Assembly (NCBI GenBank): GCA_050695655.1
Contig: JBOGTU010000077.1
Location: forward strand, 40,179-104,178
DNA from: DATKQD01 sp050695655
GTDB lineage: Bacteria > Chloroflexota > JAJPGV01
Reading direction: 5' to 3'
DNA: 64,000 nucleotides
Shown: positions 24,523 to 32,147 of the stretch, in pieces
Layout of the letters: every line of letters begins with the position of its first letter
Numbering within the stretch: position 1 is the stretch's first letter
Made by a program: the position numbers and the translations under genes
Notes under the pieces: generated by a model
Databases searched by the model: none
The model's input: the letters and a program-made list of their open reading frames with translations, nothing else
Told to the model about the DNA's origin: nothing

Positions 24523-25230
24523 TCACGCCCGCTCGCTTGGGCTGTGCCGCCGAGGAACAGCTCCCGCTACCGTCACCCTCGCCGGACGCAGCACCTCGTT
24601 TTCGTAGTACCAGCCCTTCTGCAGCTCGGCTGTCACGATGCCCGGCTCGGACTTGCCGCTGGTATCGATGTCCACCGCCTCATGAATCTTGGGGTCGAAG
24701 ACACGCCCCACCGCTTCCACCGGGCGCAGGCCCTCGCCCTCCAGCAGGTCGTTCAATTGCCAGTAGGTGAGGCGCAGCCCCGCTACCAGGCCGGCCGGAT
24801 CGGTCACGGCGGTGTGCTCGTATTCCATTGCGCGCGCCAGGTTATCGAGCACGAGGAGCGCCTTGGAGAGGAGCGCTTTGCGGCCACTCTTAGCCTGCTC
24901 GGTTTGCGCGCGCTCGATGCGCCTGCGCGAGGTCTCGCTGTCGGCGCCACCAAGCGGCTGGCGCTGCTCTCCCTCCTCGGCCTGCGTGGCCGCTTCGCGG
25001 GCCTGTTTCCGAGCGTCGGTGGCTTGCCTTTTGGCCTCAGCCGCGCTGGCTTGCGCCTGCTCCGCCACAGCGTTAGCCTGGGCGGCGGCCTGGCGCGCCT
25101 GGGCCACCTCCGCCCGCGCCTGCGCCAGCGCCGCCTCCAGGTCGCGGATGCGTTCCGCGGCCTGGTTCCGAGTGGAGGCCAGTTCTCCGCGCAGCCGCTG
25201 TATGCGGTTGGCGGCTTCGAAATCCATCAT
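24523..25230 (-). CDS. grpE: Nucleotide exchange factor GrpE
   Basis: Promotes ADP release from DnaK. At 235 residues it is longer than most, because of an extended Ala/Gln/Glu-rich coiled coil (about 5-95) before the paired-helix region (RKALLSKALLVLDNLARAMEYE). The beta-domain carries the GrpE signature: VGRVFDPKIHEAVDI, GIVTAELQKGWYYENEVLRPARVTVAG. It starts 18 nt after dnaK and is followed 14 nt later by dnaJ. The coiled-coil residues on the opposite strand create very long spurious reading frames that should not be annotated. Confidence 0.94.
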   Translation of the reverse strand: MMDFEAANRIQRLRGELASTRNQAAERIRDLEAALAQARAEVAQARQAAAQANAVAEQAQASAAEAKRQATDARKQAREAATQAEEGEQRQPLGGADSETSRRRIERAQTEQAKSGRKALLSKALLVLDNLARAMEYEHTAVTDPAGLVAGLRLTYWQLNDLLEGEGLRPVEAVGRVFDPKIHEAVDIDTSGKSEPGIVTAELQKGWYYENEVLRPARVTVAGAVPRRHSPSERA

Positions 25231-25248
25231 CGCGGTTCAGCGCTCAGC

Positions 25249-27150
25249 TCAGTGCTCGTCGGTGGTGCGAAACTCGGCGTCGATGACGTCGTCATGGGCG
25301 GGCTCGCGGTGGCGCTCCGGCTCGGAGCTGGGGCCGGACTCCGGCGCAGGTGCGTCGCGCAGGGCAGAGGTGAAGCGCTGCAGCGTATCCTGCAGCTCGT
25401 CCACCGCGCTCTTCAGGCGCGGCACGTCGTCGGTGCGCAGGGCCTCCTTCACCCGCTCCAACGACCGCTCCACCGCGGCGCGCGTCTCCGGCGTGGCGCG
25501 GTCACCGGCGTCCTTCAGGGCGCGCTCGGTGGTGTACACCAGGCTGTCCGCGTGGTTGCGGACCTCGGCCAGCTCGCGCCGGCGCTTGTCCTCGGCGGCG
25601 TTGGAAGCTGCCTCGCGCACCATGCGGTCGACATCGTCCTTGCTCAGGTTGGTGGTCGCGGTGATGGTCACCTTCTGCTCGCGGCCCGTGGCCATGTCCT
25701 TGGCGGACACGTTTACGATGCCGTTCACATCAATGTCGAAGGTCACCTCCACTTGCGGCACGCCGCGGGGCGCGGGGGCAATGCCATCGAGCCGGAACTT
25801 GCCCAGGGTGCGATTGTCGGTGGCCATCTCACGCTCACCCTGGAGCACGTGCACGTCGACCGCCTGCTGGTTATCCTCGGCGGTGCTGAATGCTTCAGAT
25901 TTGCGCGCCGGAATGGTGGTGTTGCGATCGATGAGCCTGGTCATCACGCCGCCCAGCGTTTCCACGCCCAGGGAGAGCGGCGTCACATCCAGCAGGACTA
26001 CGTCCTTCACCTCGCCACTCAGCACACCGGCCTGGATGGCGGCGCCTACGGCCACCACTTCGTCCGGGTTCACGCCCTGGTGGGCGTCCCTGCCGGTGAG
26101 GCTCTTCACCAGTTGCTGAATCACCGGCATGCGCGTGGCGCCACCTACCAGCACCACTTCGTTGATGTCGCGCTCGGCCAGGCCGGCATCCTGCAGCGCC
26201 TGCTTGAAGGGGCCCACAGTGCGGTCGGTCAGGTCCGCGGTCAACTCCTCGAAGCGTGCCCGCGTGAGCTGAATCTGCAAGTGTTTGGGGCCGTTCTGGT
26301 CGGCGGTGACGAAGGGCAGGTTCACCTCGGTGGTCACCACGGAGGAGAGCTCGATCTTGGCCTTTTCGGCCGCTTCCAGCAGCCGCTGCAGCGCCTGGCG
26401 GTCTTTGCGCAGGTCGATGCCCTCGTTCTTCTGGAACTCGCTGGCCAGGTAGTCCACAATGCGCTGGTCATAGTCATCGCCGCCCAGGTGCGTGTCGCCA
26501 TTGGTGGCTTTCACTTCGAACACGCCGTCGCCCACTTCCAACACCGACACGTCGAAGGTGCCGCCGCCAAGGTCCCACACGAGGATGGTCTCAGTCTTCT
26601 TCTTGTCGAGCCCATAGGCCAAAGCAGCCGCGGTGGGCTCGTTGATAATGCGCAGCACCTCCAGGCCCGCGACCTTGCCGGCATCCTTGGTGGCCTGGCG
26701 CTGGGCATCATTGAAATACGCCGGCACGGTGATGACGGCCTGGTTGATGCGCTCGCCGAGGTACTTCTCAGCATCCGCCTTGAGCTTTTGCAGGATCATG
26801 GCGGAGATCTCCTCCGGCATAAGCTCCCGCCCGGCGTGTGGCAGCTTAATGGTGACGCCGGAGCTCTTGCCCTCTTCTACCTGGTACGGCACGCGCGAAC
26901 GCTCGGCCGCTACCTCCGAGAGCTTGCGGCCCATGAAGCGCTTGATCGAGAACACGGTGTTCTCCGGGTTCACCACAGCCTGCCGGCGGGCGAGCTGGCC
27001 CACCAACCGCTCGCCGGATTTGGTGAAGCCCACCACGGAGGGCGTGGTGCGCCCACCCTCAGCATTTGGAATGACGGTCGGTTCCCCGCCCTCCATGACC
27101 GCGATCACCGAGTTGGTCGTCCCAAGATCGATGCCCACGACTTTTGCCAT
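25249..27150 (-). CDS. dnaK: Molecular chaperone DnaK (Hsp70)
   Basis: ATP-dependent chaperone, 633 residues. The nucleotide-binding domain has VVGIDLGTTNSVIAVMEGG, NPENTVFSIKRFMGR, VPAYFNDAQRQATKDAG and the phosphate-2 motif LVWDLGGGTFDVSVLEVGDGVF. The substrate-binding domain begins around DVTPLSLGVETLGGVMTRLI and ends in a helical lid with an acidic C-terminal tail. ATG 27150 has AGGAGA about 9 nt upstream. It is first in dnaK-grpE-dnaJ-hspR, transcribed from a strong consensus promoter overlapped by a HAIR element, so heat induction through HspR release is expected. Confidence 0.97.
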   Translation of the reverse strand: MAKVVGIDLGTTNSVIAVMEGGEPTVIPNAEGGRTTPSVVGFTKSGERLVGQLARRQAVVNPENTVFSIKRFMGRKLSEVAAERSRVPYQVEEGKSSGVTIKLPHAGRELMPEEISAMILQKLKADAEKYLGERINQAVITVPAYFNDAQRQATKDAGKVAGLEVLRIINEPTAAALAYGLDKKKTETILVWDLGGGTFDVSVLEVGDGVFEVKATNGDTHLGGDDYDQRIVDYLASEFQKNEGIDLRKDRQALQRLLEAAEKAKIELSSVVTTEVNLPFVTADQNGPKHLQIQLTRARFEELTADLTDRTVGPFKQALQDAGLAERDINEVVLVGGATRMPVIQQLVKSLTGRDAHQGVNPDEVVAVGAAIQAGVLSGEVKDVVLLDVTPLSLGVETLGGVMTRLIDRNTTIPARKSEAFSTAEDNQQAVDVHVLQGEREMATDNRTLGKFRLDGIAPAPRGVPQVEVTFDIDVNGIVNVSAKDMATGREQKVTITATTNLSKDDVDRMVREAASNAAEDKRRRELAEVRNHADSLVYTTERALKDAGDRATPETRAAVERSLERVKEALRTDDVPRLKSAVDELQDTLQRFTSALRDAPAPESGPSSEPERHREPAHDDVIDAEFRTTDEH

Positions 27151-27213
27151 TTGTCTGTCTCCTAGCCAGCCCCGCTCATAACCCTGAGCTCACGGCTGTA
27201 TGCGTACGCCCAA

Positions 27214-27243
27214 ACAATAAACCTTGAGTCACATGATGTCAAG
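27214..27243 (-). promoter_or_regulatory. dnaK promoter overlapped by a HAIR (HspR) operator
   Basis: On the minus strand TTGACA (27237-27242) and TATTGT (27214-27219) are 17 bp apart, an excellent vegetative promoter. The plus strand reads CTTGAGT (27223-27229), 7 bp, TGTCAAG (27237-27243). This is the HAIR consensus CTTGAGT-N7-ACTCAAG with one arm perfect and the other changed at two positions, apparently to accommodate the -35 box. HspR binding here would block RNA polymerase. Confidence 0.85.
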
Positions 27244-27317
27244 TTAGGGAAGCCAGGTTCATACTCCGCGGGCAGGTGTCGACGACGAAGCGGGCAGGTC
27301 GGCAGCGGTGGCCCTGT

Positions 27318-27692
27318 TCACGCGGCGAGGGTCGGTACGTCGTAGGTCTGGAAACGGCTGTCTCTGGTGACCAGAGTGAGACCTTCCAGCTGAGCCTGCG
27401 CCACCAGCATCCTGTCGAAGGGGTCATCGTGATGCCGCGGCAGCGCCCCTGCCAGCAGGGCATGGACGATGTGAACCGGGAGTTCGGCGATGCCGCCAGC
27501 GGCCAGTTGATCCGTGAGATCATCCGGCGCGGTGAGTTTATTGAGCGCCTTCTTGATGGCGATCTCCCACGCGCTCACAGCGGACAGCGCGACGTAGTTG
27601 TCGCGGTCGGCAATGGCGTCCCGCGCCTGCTCAGACAAGCCCTCGCCCGCCAACCACCAGAGCACGGCATGTGTATCGAGCAGGAGCCTCAC
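27318..27692 (-). CDS. vapC: VapC-type PIN-domain toxin
   Basis: Predicted ribonuclease toxin of a type II toxin-antitoxin pair, 124 residues from GTG 27692. The four acidic PIN residues are visible: Asp in LLLDTHAVLWW (residue 6), Glu in SAWEIAIKK, Asp in DPFDRMLVAQAQ, and Asp in VTRDSRF. The LWW after the first strand and the HHDDPFDR segment place it in the PIN subgroup often paired with Phd-type antitoxins. Its start overlaps the antitoxin stop by 4 nt (GTGA), typical of such operons. Confidence 0.88.
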   Translation of the reverse strand: MRLLLDTHAVLWWLAGEGLSEQARDAIADRDNYVALSAVSAWEIAIKKALNKLTAPDDLTDQLAAGGIAELPVHIVHALLAGALPRHHDDPFDRMLVAQAQLEGLTLVTRDSRFQTYDVPTLAA

Positions 27693-27937
27693 TGGCTGTC
27701 TCCCTGGAACGCGGCGCCGATCTCCTCGGGCAGGTCGTCGAAGTCTGGTGCAAGGGCAACCCGCCCGCGCCACCCACCCGGCATGCGCCGCTCCTGCTGT
27801 GCCTCCAGCGGCACCAGCCGGGCGACCGGCCGCCCGCCCCTGGCGATCACAATCTCCTCCCCTCGCTCAACGCGTTCGATGAGCTGGGAGAGGTGCGTTT
27901 TTGCATCGTAGACGTTGAACTGCGCAGTTGCTGCCAT
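27689..27937 (-). CDS. vapB: Phd/YefM-type antitoxin
   Basis: An 82-residue antitoxin, first gene of the pair with the PIN toxin. FNVYDAKTHLSQLIERVERGEEIVIARGGRPVARLVPL is the Phd/YefM DNA-binding fold (about residues 7-45). The acidic C-terminus (DFDDLPEEIGAAF) is the expected toxin-neutralising tail. It probably represses its own promoter. ATG 27937 lies 7 nt after the -10, so the mRNA should be leaderless. Confidence 0.88.
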   Translation of the reverse strand: MAATAQFNVYDAKTHLSQLIERVERGEEIVIARGGRPVARLVPLEAQQERRMPGGWRGRVALAPDFDDLPEEIGAAFQGDSQ

Positions 27938-27944
27938 GAGTCGT

Positions 27945-27972
27945 ACAATAACAGATGGTCTAGGCTGGTCAA
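27945..27972 (-). promoter_or_regulatory. Promoter of the VapBC operon
   Basis: On the minus strand TTGACC (27967-27972) and TATTGT (27945-27950) are 16 bp apart. The -10 ends 7 nt before the antitoxin ATG. It is the clearest example in the window of a promoter whose start point should coincide with the start codon. The bases from 27973 to 28105 contain no recognised gene. Confidence 0.65.
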
Positions 27973-28105
27973 GTCAAAGCATGCCCTCGGTAAGCGGGAC
28001 ATTCAGGCCGCTGTGGCTGCGCCGGGATGACCGCGGTGGCATCGCGACTGGCCCAGACGCTTCGCGGGTCCCCGCGAAAGTGAGGCTGTTGCTGACAGCC
28101 TCGGC

Positions 28106-29326
28106 CTATAGTGAGAACTCCTGAAAACGATCGGTCAGGCTGTGGGGCAGGTCGCGGTAGTAGCTTTCCAGGCCGGCGAAGCGGCGCGCTTCGGGCAGGG
28201 GGCGCAGGGGCCGCCGCTCCCGGGCTGCACGCTGGATCACCTCGGCCATGGGCTTGGGTGAGCCGTCGGCGCGAATAAGCCCAAAGCTGCGCTCGTGCAC
28301 ATGCGTATTCAGCGGCGGCGCGCCGAAGAGCGCGGGATCGTAGTCGGCCCAGCACCAGGCAAAGGCGCCCAGTGAACCGGCGTTCCACAGTTTCTCCAGC
28401 ACCTCGTCGTAATAGGCGGCGGCCTCATCTTCGCCGGCCAGGTACTGGTGCAGCCGGCCGCCCCGCGTTGCGATGTCCACGAAATGGCCGGCGGCGCCGC
28501 GCTCGGCGGTGCACACGCCGAACTCCTCGAACAGCACGGGCTTGCGGCCCAAGCTTTCGGTGAGGATGTTCAGGAACGGGCACACGTCCGAATCCAGTGG
28601 CGCCTTGGCCCAGCTGGCGTAGACCGAGTAGCCGTGCATGCACAGGAAGTCGTTCGATTCGGCCATGCTGAGTGGGCTCAGCCGGCGGTCGGCCTCGAGA
28701 TCCTGGCTGTGCAGGCCACAGCTTACGAGCGCGCCGGAGGCGGCCGAGCGGATGGCCTCCGCCAGGCGATTTGCCCACTGCGCGGCCACCTCCTCGCTGG
28801 GTGGAAGCACCACGTTCGAGGACTCGTTGCCCAGGTCCCAGAAGAGGATGGCCGGGTGCTGCGCAAATGCACCCGCCAGCACGCGCGCCTGGAGCTCTTG
28901 CGCCTCCACCATGGCAGGCTCCGAGAAGAGGGGGCGCGTGAACCGGTTCGCCACGCTGTCGTTCACAATGGTGGCGAAACGGGAGGGGTTGTCGCCGATC
29001 TCCGTGGCCCAGTGCGGCAGCCAGTTGCAGCCGCTCATGTGCCCGGTGAAGAGCACTGGCACGACGCGCAGCTTGAGGTCATCGGCTATCTGGAGCACTC
29101 GCTCCAGGTTGTTCATCTGCTTCACATCCACCCGCTGCCGTTCCGGCTGGAAGTCCTCCCACAGCAGCGAGATGCGCACGGCCTCCAGGTTCAGACCCTT
29201 GATCTGCTCAAACTCCCGCTCCACCTCATCCACGGAGAAGTTCTTCCACCAGTACATGGCGGAGCGTTGAGGCCAGTAGTTCACCCCCAGCACGAAGTGG
29301 TCGAACGGCAGAGGCTGGTCAGGCAT
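28106..29326 (-). CDS. GH5-like glycoside hydrolase (TIM barrel)
   Basis: A 406-residue soluble protein without a signal peptide. Clan GH-A features: VNYWPQRSAMYWW at strand 1, the RISLLWEDFQPE strand, acid/base Glu168 in LFWDLGNESS, and a second catalytic Glu (268) in KPVLFEEFG at strand 7. WCWADYDPALF completes the barrel. It resembles cytoplasmic GH5/GH42-type glycosidases or transglycosidases. It is third in an ndh-GT4-GH line with a 36-nt gap from the glycosyltransferase, so a joint role in a glycoside solute or storage glycan is possible. The substrate is not deducible. Confidence 0.82.
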   Translation of the reverse strand: MPDQPLPFDHFVLGVNYWPQRSAMYWWKNFSVDEVEREFEQIKGLNLEAVRISLLWEDFQPERQRVDVKQMNNLERVLQIADDLKLRVVPVLFTGHMSGCNWLPHWATEIGDNPSRFATIVNDSVANRFTRPLFSEPAMVEAQELQARVLAGAFAQHPAILFWDLGNESSNVVLPPSEEVAAQWANRLAEAIRSAASGALVSCGLHSQDLEADRRLSPLSMAESNDFLCMHGYSVYASWAKAPLDSDVCPFLNILTESLGRKPVLFEEFGVCTAERGAAGHFVDIATRGGRLHQYLAGEDEAAAYYDEVLEKLWNAGSLGAFAWCWADYDPALFGAPPLNTHVHERSFGLIRADGSPKPMAEVIQRAARERRPLRPLPEARRFAGLESYYRDLPHSLTDRFQEFSL

Positions 29327-29362
29327 GCTTCACACCTGGTTGCCGTGGCGCTGTGATCGGCA

Positions 29363-30376
29363 TCAACCGATCAGCCGCTCGTACACCCGCAGGTAGCCGT
29401 CCACCATGTGATCCACGCTGAAGCGGCTGGCCACCCACGCTCGGCACGCGGCTCGATCGATGCGCTCGATGCCCCGCACGGCCTCCACGGCCTCGTCCAC
29501 GGAGTGCACCAGCCGGCCACTGATGCCGTCGCCCAGCACTTCGCGGGGTGAGCCGAGGTCCATCGCCACCACAGGAGTGCCGCAGGCCAGGGATTCCACC
29601 ATGGTCAAGCCGAAGCGCTCCGGCCGGGTCACCAGGTGCAGGCAGGCCAGGGCATTGCCCATCAGCTCGTCGCGCTCGCGCGGACCGGCCTCACCCACGA
29701 AGCGGATCTGCCGTCCATCCAGCCGCGGCGCGATGTCACGCTCCCAGTATTCCCGATCCTGGTGGATGCCGGCAATCAGCAACGGCAACCCCGTGCGCAA
29801 CGCCACGTCGATCGCCAGGTGCACGCCCTTCTCCGGGTGAAAGCGGCCCAGATACAGCAGGTAGCCGCCGGTGGGATTGGCGCGAAAGGTGAACTCAGCG
29901 AGATCGATGCCGTTGTACACGGTGGCCAGGTAGTTCAGCCGCGGGTCGCGGTCCGCGTTGGAGATGGATACATAGGCGTTGTCCCAGTACTTGTGGTAGA
30001 CGGCCTTGATGGCCTCGGAGGAGAAACCGTGAATGGTGGTCAACAGCGGCGTGGCAACCAGGCGCGAGTAGGTGAGCGGCAGGAAGTCCTGGTGGCTGTG
30101 CAGCAGGTCGAACTCCCCCGCGCGCTCCATCGCCTCCGAGATGTGCAGCGGCACCCACACGTTGGGATCGATTTCGGGATCCTCGGAATAAGGTCGCGGG
30201 CACACGGCGTGCAGCGTGGCCGCGGTGACGGAATCACCCGTGGCGAAGAGGGTGACGCGCTGCCCGCGTGCGACCAGCCCCTCCGTGAGGTTGTGCACCA
30301 CCGTTTCCCAGGCACCATAGCCACGCGGCGGGGTGCGCCAGGAAATGGGGCCCAACATGCCGATGTTCATCGCCAC
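29363..30376 (-). CDS. Glycosyltransferase family 4
   Basis: Retaining GT-B glycosyltransferase, 337 residues, using a nucleotide-sugar donor in the cytosol. The N-terminal domain has WRTPPRGYGAWETVVHNLTEGLVARGQRVTLF and a DLLHSHQDFLPL strand. The C-terminal donor domain has LLYLGRFHPEKGVHLAIDVA, LHLVTRPERFGLTMVESLACGTPVVA (the E-x7-E region of GT4) and GSPREVLGDGISGRLV. GTG 30376 and ATG 30370 are both possible starts. It lies 25 nt after ndh and 36 nt before the GH5-like gene on the same strand. The paired transferase and hydrolase suggest one metabolite pathway, but acceptor and product are unknown. Confidence 0.88.
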   Translation of the reverse strand: MAMNIGMLGPISWRTPPRGYGAWETVVHNLTEGLVARGQRVTLFATGDSVTAATLHAVCPRPYSEDPEIDPNVWVPLHISEAMERAGEFDLLHSHQDFLPLTYSRLVATPLLTTIHGFSSEAIKAVYHKYWDNAYVSISNADRDPRLNYLATVYNGIDLAEFTFRANPTGGYLLYLGRFHPEKGVHLAIDVALRTGLPLLIAGIHQDREYWERDIAPRLDGRQIRFVGEAGPRERDELMGNALACLHLVTRPERFGLTMVESLACGTPVVAMDLGSPREVLGDGISGRLVHSVDEAVEAVRGIERIDRAACRAWVASRFSVDHMVDGYLRVYERLIG

Positions 30377-30401
30377 GTGCCGCCCATCGTCCCCATGCTC
30401 G

Positions 30402-31778
30402 CTACTGAGAGATGAGCCGCACGGCGCGGTCGAAGAAGAGATAGTCCCACGCCCAGTTCACCATGACCAGCAGCCGGTTGCGGAAACCCACCAGCAGCAG
30501 GATGTGCACTGTGAGCCACAACACCCAGGCGAAGAAGCCCGTCACCTCCAGCCGGCCAATCTGAGCCACGGCGGCGTTGCGGCCGATGGTCGCCATAGTG
30601 CCGCGGTCCCGATAACGGAAGCGTTGTGCCGGCTGGCCGGCGAGGTTCCGGCGAATCATGGCCGCCGCGTGCTCCCCCTGCTGCATAGCCACGGGGGCCA
30701 GCATGGGCAGCGGGGCGCCCTTAAGCTCCAGGTAGGCCAGGTCACCAATGACGAAGACTTCGGCATGGCCGGCCAGCTGCAGCGTGGGCTGCACGGGTAC
30801 GCGCCCGCCGCGCGCCAGTTCCACACCCAGCGCCTGGCCCAGGTCTGTGGCCCGCACCCCGGCATTCCACACCAGGGTGTGGCTGGCAATGCCGCTGCCA
30901 TCGGACAGCGCGATGCGCTCGCCGTCGTAGCCCTTCACCAGGGTGCCCAGGCGCACTTCCACGCCCTTCTGCCGCAGCTTCTTCAGCGCGGATTTCCGGA
31001 GCCCATCGGCCATGGGCGGCAGCAGGTGCGGAGCACCCTCCACCAGCACCACCCGCACGTCTCGCGTATCCAGTGCGGGGTAATCCTGCACCAGCACCAG
31101 GCGGATGAGCTCGGCCAGCGCGCCGGCGTATTCCACGCCCGTGGGTCCGCCGCCGGCCACGACAAAGGTGAGCATCGCCGCGCGGCGCTGGGGGTCCGCT
31201 TCGGCACTCACCCGCTCGAACTGCTCCAGCAGATGGTTGCGCAGCGCCACGGCCTGGTCCAGGTTCTTCAGGCTGAGCGCGCGCTCCTCCAGGTGGGGGA
31301 TGCCGAAGTAGTTGGTGGTGCTGCCGGAGGCCACCACCAGGTAGTCGTACGGCACGGGGCCGCCGTCCGTGAGCACGGTACGCTCGGCCAAGTCAAGGCC
31401 CTGCACGGCTGCCAGGCGGAAGCGCACGTTGCGCGTGCGCTTGAGGATGCGGCGGACTGGGTGCGCGATCTCCTCCGGCTCCACGGCGGCCGTGGCTACC
31501 TGGTACAACAGCGGCTGAAAGAGGTGGTAGTTGTGCTGATCCAGCAGTGTCACCTCGACCTCGGCGCCAGCCAGCGCGCGGGCCGTGCGGAGGCCGCCGA
31601 AGCCGGCACCAATCACCACCACGCGCGGCCAGCCACCCAGGATGGGTGCGTCGGCGTCGCGCTTGCGTTCGCGGCCCACCAGGTACAGCAAGGCACCCAC
31701 CAAGCCCGCGGCCATTTTTGCCGCCCACACCCGCGGCCACCGGCGCGACACGCGCATGCGCTGCATTATCCCGCGCAC
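30402..31778 (-). CDS. ndh: Type II NADH:quinone oxidoreductase (NDH-2)
   Basis: Single-subunit, non-proton-pumping NADH dehydrogenase at the inner face of the membrane, 458 residues. FAD site: VVVIGAGFGGLRTARALAGAEVEVTLLDQHNYH. Quinone/FAD motif: FQPLLYQVATAAVEPEEIAHP. NADH site: FVVAGGGPTGVEYAGALAE. Second FAD site: VFVIGDLAYLE, then APVAMQQGEHAA. A C-terminal hydrophobic segment (FFAWVLWLTVHILLLVGF) anchors it. The N-terminal 45 residues include a possible hydrophobic stretch (MAAGLVGALLYLVG), unusual for the family. The GTG at 31778 may be too long a start; ATG 31766 is an alternative. A perfect hairpin lies 35 nt upstream. Confidence 0.92.
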   Translation of the reverse strand: MRGIMQRMRVSRRWPRVWAAKMAAGLVGALLYLVGRERKRDADAPILGGWPRVVVIGAGFGGLRTARALAGAEVEVTLLDQHNYHLFQPLLYQVATAAVEPEEIAHPVRRILKRTRNVRFRLAAVQGLDLAERTVLTDGGPVPYDYLVVASGSTTNYFGIPHLEERALSLKNLDQAVALRNHLLEQFERVSAEADPQRRAAMLTFVVAGGGPTGVEYAGALAELIRLVLVQDYPALDTRDVRVVLVEGAPHLLPPMADGLRKSALKKLRQKGVEVRLGTLVKGYDGERIALSDGSGIASHTLVWNAGVRATDLGQALGVELARGGRVPVQPTLQLAGHAEVFVIGDLAYLELKGAPLPMLAPVAMQQGEHAAAMIRRNLAGQPAQRFRYRDRGTMATIGRNAAVAQIGRLEVTGFFAWVLWLTVHILLLVGFRNRLLVMVNWAWDYLFFDRAVRLISQ

Positions 31779-31812
31779 AGCGTTTGGGCCTGCAAGTGTT
31801 GTGCCGTTGAAA

Positions 31813-31850
31813 CGGTAAGGCCCGGCGCATTCCTCCGCCGGGCCTTACCG
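31813..31850. terminator. Perfect 15-bp hairpin upstream of ndh
   Basis: CGGTAAGGCCCGGCG (31813-31827) and CGCCGGGCCTTACCG (31836-31850) are exact inverse complements around an 8-nt loop. There is no T-tract on either side. It may terminate transcripts entering from the zincin gene, protect an mRNA end, or act in the ndh leader. The remainder of 31779-32147 holds one palindromic repeat and no recognised gene. Confidence 0.4.
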
Positions 31851-32014
31851 CAACTGGGTGCCGTGATGGGGGCTGGAATCCATTCCAGCTCACTCCGCTA
31901 GGAGCGCCTCACCCCGAGCATCCCTGCCTCAATCTCAACTATCGACGGCCTGTGCTCAAGCTTTACGACCAGGCGGCGATGCGAGGCCGGAGTATGCCAT
32001 CCGCACGGACTCAA

Positions 32015-32060
32015 TCCAGTTCCTTTCCCGACTGGGAGAGGCGAAGGCGAAGGCGAGGGC
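32015..32060 (+). repeat. Intergenic palindromic repeat, family 1
   Basis: The core TTTCCCGACTGGGAGAGG is preceded by CCAGTTCC and followed by a GCGAAGGCGAGGGC tail. The same order (GGTTCC, CTCTCCCGACTGGGAGAGG, tail ending GTGAGGGC) recurs at 56066-56105 and inverted at 56168-56204. It lies between ndh and the zincin gene. Confidence 0.65.
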
Positions 32061-32147
32061 CTGGCCCTCGATCTCTATCCAGTCAGCAAGCTCCGGGCAT
32101 TCGGTCATCAGATGGGGAGACCAGCCGCGGCGACGTGGCCGCGGCGC

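Noticed and set aside
24457..27165. Very long plus-strand reading frame of about 900 codons opposite dnaK and grpE
   Set aside because: It is antisense to well-recognised chaperone genes, its translation is compositionally odd with no domain, and such mirror frames are expected in high-GC sequence.
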